This document shows positions 4,965 to 5,876 of a DNA stretch of 5,876 nt, piece after piece (the first letter of the stretch is position 1; each line of letters opens with the position of its first letter). The notes beneath the pieces were generated by a model. That model made no database searches. It was not told where the DNA came from and saw only the letters and a program-made list of their open reading frames with translations. The translations under genes were made by a program, and so were the position numbers. The DNA lies in assembly GCA_021825035.1 (NCBI GenBank), contig JAKAIQ010000139.1, positions 1-5,876 of the forward strand. Direction: 5' to 3'. This DNA is from Deltaproteobacteria bacterium. Lineage in GTDB: Bacteria; Desulfobacterota; GWC2-55-46.

Positions 4965-5747
4965 ATGGATATTATTCAGCTTCTCATGAGTAACGCACCT
5001 GCCTTTCTTTTCGTCCTCGTAAGGACCGCCTCTATCCTTATAGCCGCTCCAATATTCGGGACGACGTTCAACATACCGATGCGGGTTAAGCTTGGTCTTT
5101 CAGTTCTCATAGCCTTTATCATCACACCTCTTGCCGGGTACGTGCCGCTGCCGCAAACGCTTGTCATGCTGGTCATGGGCCTGGCCGGAGAGTTGCTGAT
5201 CGGCATAACCATAGGCATGAGCATCCAATTCGTATTTACCGGTATTGAATTCGCCGGGCAGATAGCGAGCTTCCAGATGGGGCTCGGCATGGCGAGCGCT
5301 TACGACCCGTTGAACAGTTCCCAGACGGCCATTCTCGGGGAGATGATGAGCTTCCTCACCTTGCTTATTTTTTTGAGCGTAAACGGCCACTTGATGATAA
5401 TAATGGTTCTCAGAAAGAGTTTTGAGGTCATTCCACCCTACGGATTCCGCCTTAGCGGAGCCTTCATGGAAAACTTCATATTATTTTCGCGGGAGATATT
5501 CATTCTTGCGGTGAAGTTCTCGGCCCCTGTAGTGGCGATACTCGTATTCATAAACGTAGCCCTCGGGATAATGGCCCGTTCAGTTCCGCAGTTGAACATG
5601 TTTGTAGTCGGGTTTGCGATAACAATATTAATAGGGTTTGTAATGATAGCCATTTCAATGCCTGCTTTTGAGGCCGCCCTTATAGCGGTTTTCGACAGAA
5701 TGTGGCAGGGAGTGTTCAATCTGACCGGAGCGATGCATCATGCCTGA
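4965..5747 (+). CDS. fliR: Flagellar export gate protein FliR
   Basis: FliR is the single-copy subunit that closes the FliP ring in the export gate and contacts FlhB. The 260-residue product is highly hydrophobic, with about six membrane segments (near 10-30, 42-58, 65-88, 128-150, 174-200 and 212-235). Conserved stretches include LVRTASILIAAPIFG (18-32), GELLIGITIG (75-84), FAGQIASFQMGLGMASAYDP (96-115), NGHL (140-143) and ARSVPQLNMFVVGF (204-217). Length is normal. The ATG at 4965 gives the expected start of the first helix; an in-frame TAA at 4944-4946 and the absence of other upstream starts limit alternatives to Met8 (4986). No Shine-Dalgarno is visible, so translation may rely on ribosomes from fliQ 13 bases upstream. 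Its end overlaps flhB by 8 bases. It is not a fliR-flhB fusion, because the frames differ. Confidence 0.96.
   Translation: MDIIQLLMSNAPAFLFVLVRTASILIAAPIFGTTFNIPMRVKLGLSVLIAFIITPLAGYVPLPQTLVMLVMGLAGELLIGITIGMSIQFVFTGIEFAGQIASFQMGLGMASAYDPLNSSQTAILGEMMSFLTLLIFLSVNGHLMIIMVLRKSFEVIPPYGFRLSGAFMENFILFSREIFILAVKFSAPVVAILVFINVALGIMARSVPQLNMFVVGFAITILIGFVMIAISMPAFEAALIAVFDRMWQGVFNLTGAMHHA
5727..5730 (+). promoter_or_regulatory. Ribosome binding site of flhB
   Basis: GGAG inside the end of fliR lies nine bases before the flhB ATG at 5740, supporting a start that overlaps fliR. Confidence 0.55.
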
Positions 5748-5876
5748 AGACGACGGCGAACGAACAGAACAACCTACATCGCGAAGACGCGAGCAGGCGG
5801 CTGAAGAAGGCAATTTCGCCGTCTCCAGGGAATTGAACACCTTCTTTGTCGTCCTTGGCGGACTTATTGTCCTGTA
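5740..5876 (+). CDS. flhB: Flagellar export protein FlhB, 3' end beyond the window
   Basis: FlhB is the membrane protein that switches export from rod/hook to filament substrates after self-cleavage at an NPTH site, which lies outside this window. Only 45 residues are visible. They match the conserved FlhB start: an acidic PEDDGE, then ERTEQPTSRRREQAAEEGNF (7-26) and SRELN (29-33), where the common family form is EKTEQPT..R...AR..G....SRELN. The first membrane helix begins with FFVVLGGLIVL (35-45). The ATG at 5740 overlaps the last 8 bases of fliR in another frame and has GGAG nine bases upstream. It is too short for the ORF to be judged on its own, but the motif and the position after fliR make the call firm. 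Whether the C-terminal autoprotease part is intact cannot be seen. Confidence 0.93.
   Translation, partial: MPEDDGERTEQPTSRRREQAAEEGNFAVSRELNTFFVVLGGLIVL

Noticed and set aside
1..5876. CRISPR arrays, tRNA or rRNA genes, insertion sequences, phage or defence genes
   Set aside because: No repeated spacers, structured RNA signatures, transposase motifs or terminal inverted repeats were seen; the window is a continuous flagellar locus.

Overview
The window is a stretch of a bacterial flagellar gene cluster, with every confident gene on the + strand: flgE (3' part), fliL, fliM, fliN, fliO, fliP, fliQ, fliR and the start of flhB. The gene order fliLMNOPQR-flhB, a sigma-54-type promoter in front of fliL, moderate base composition with many ATA and AGG codons, and a hook protein carrying a flagellin-like insert fit a Gram-negative lineage such as Desulfobacterota (Deltaproteobacteria) or Nitrospirota. 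That placement is an inference from style; there is no rRNA or other phylogenetic marker here.

Layout. Bases 1-1248 hold the C-terminal 415 residues of the hook protein FlgE, cut by the window edge; an extra domain of about 100 residues sits inside it. A stem-loop followed by a T run (1271-1335) looks like the intrinsic terminator of the flgE unit. The gap 1249-1607 is AT-rich; it contains this terminator, a weak candidate small ORF on the minus strand (1305-1418), several small inverted repeats and GCATG words, and a well-spaced -24/-12 sigma-54 promoter at 1538-1552, about 55 bases before fliL. From 1608 to the end, eight genes are tightly packed (gaps of 38, 28 and 13 bases, or overlaps of 4-11 bases), consistent with one transcript.

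How the genes work together. FlgE builds the hook. FliL is the membrane protein associated with stator units and the basal body. FliM and FliN form the C-ring switch that receives CheY-P and sets rotation direction. FliO assists assembly of FliP; FliP, FliQ and FliR form the export gate of the flagellar type III secretion system, and FlhB is the substrate-specificity switch of the same apparatus. The fliL promoter would switch on stator-associated, switch and export-gate genes as one unit, separately from flgE.

Nothing here amounts to an undescribed system. The points most worth a second look are the flagellin-like insert in FlgE, the sigma-54 promoter with its upstream region, a terminator-like hairpin plus T7 run at the fliO/fliP junction, two competing fliN starts, and a variant GGEC in place of the GGXG motif of FliM.
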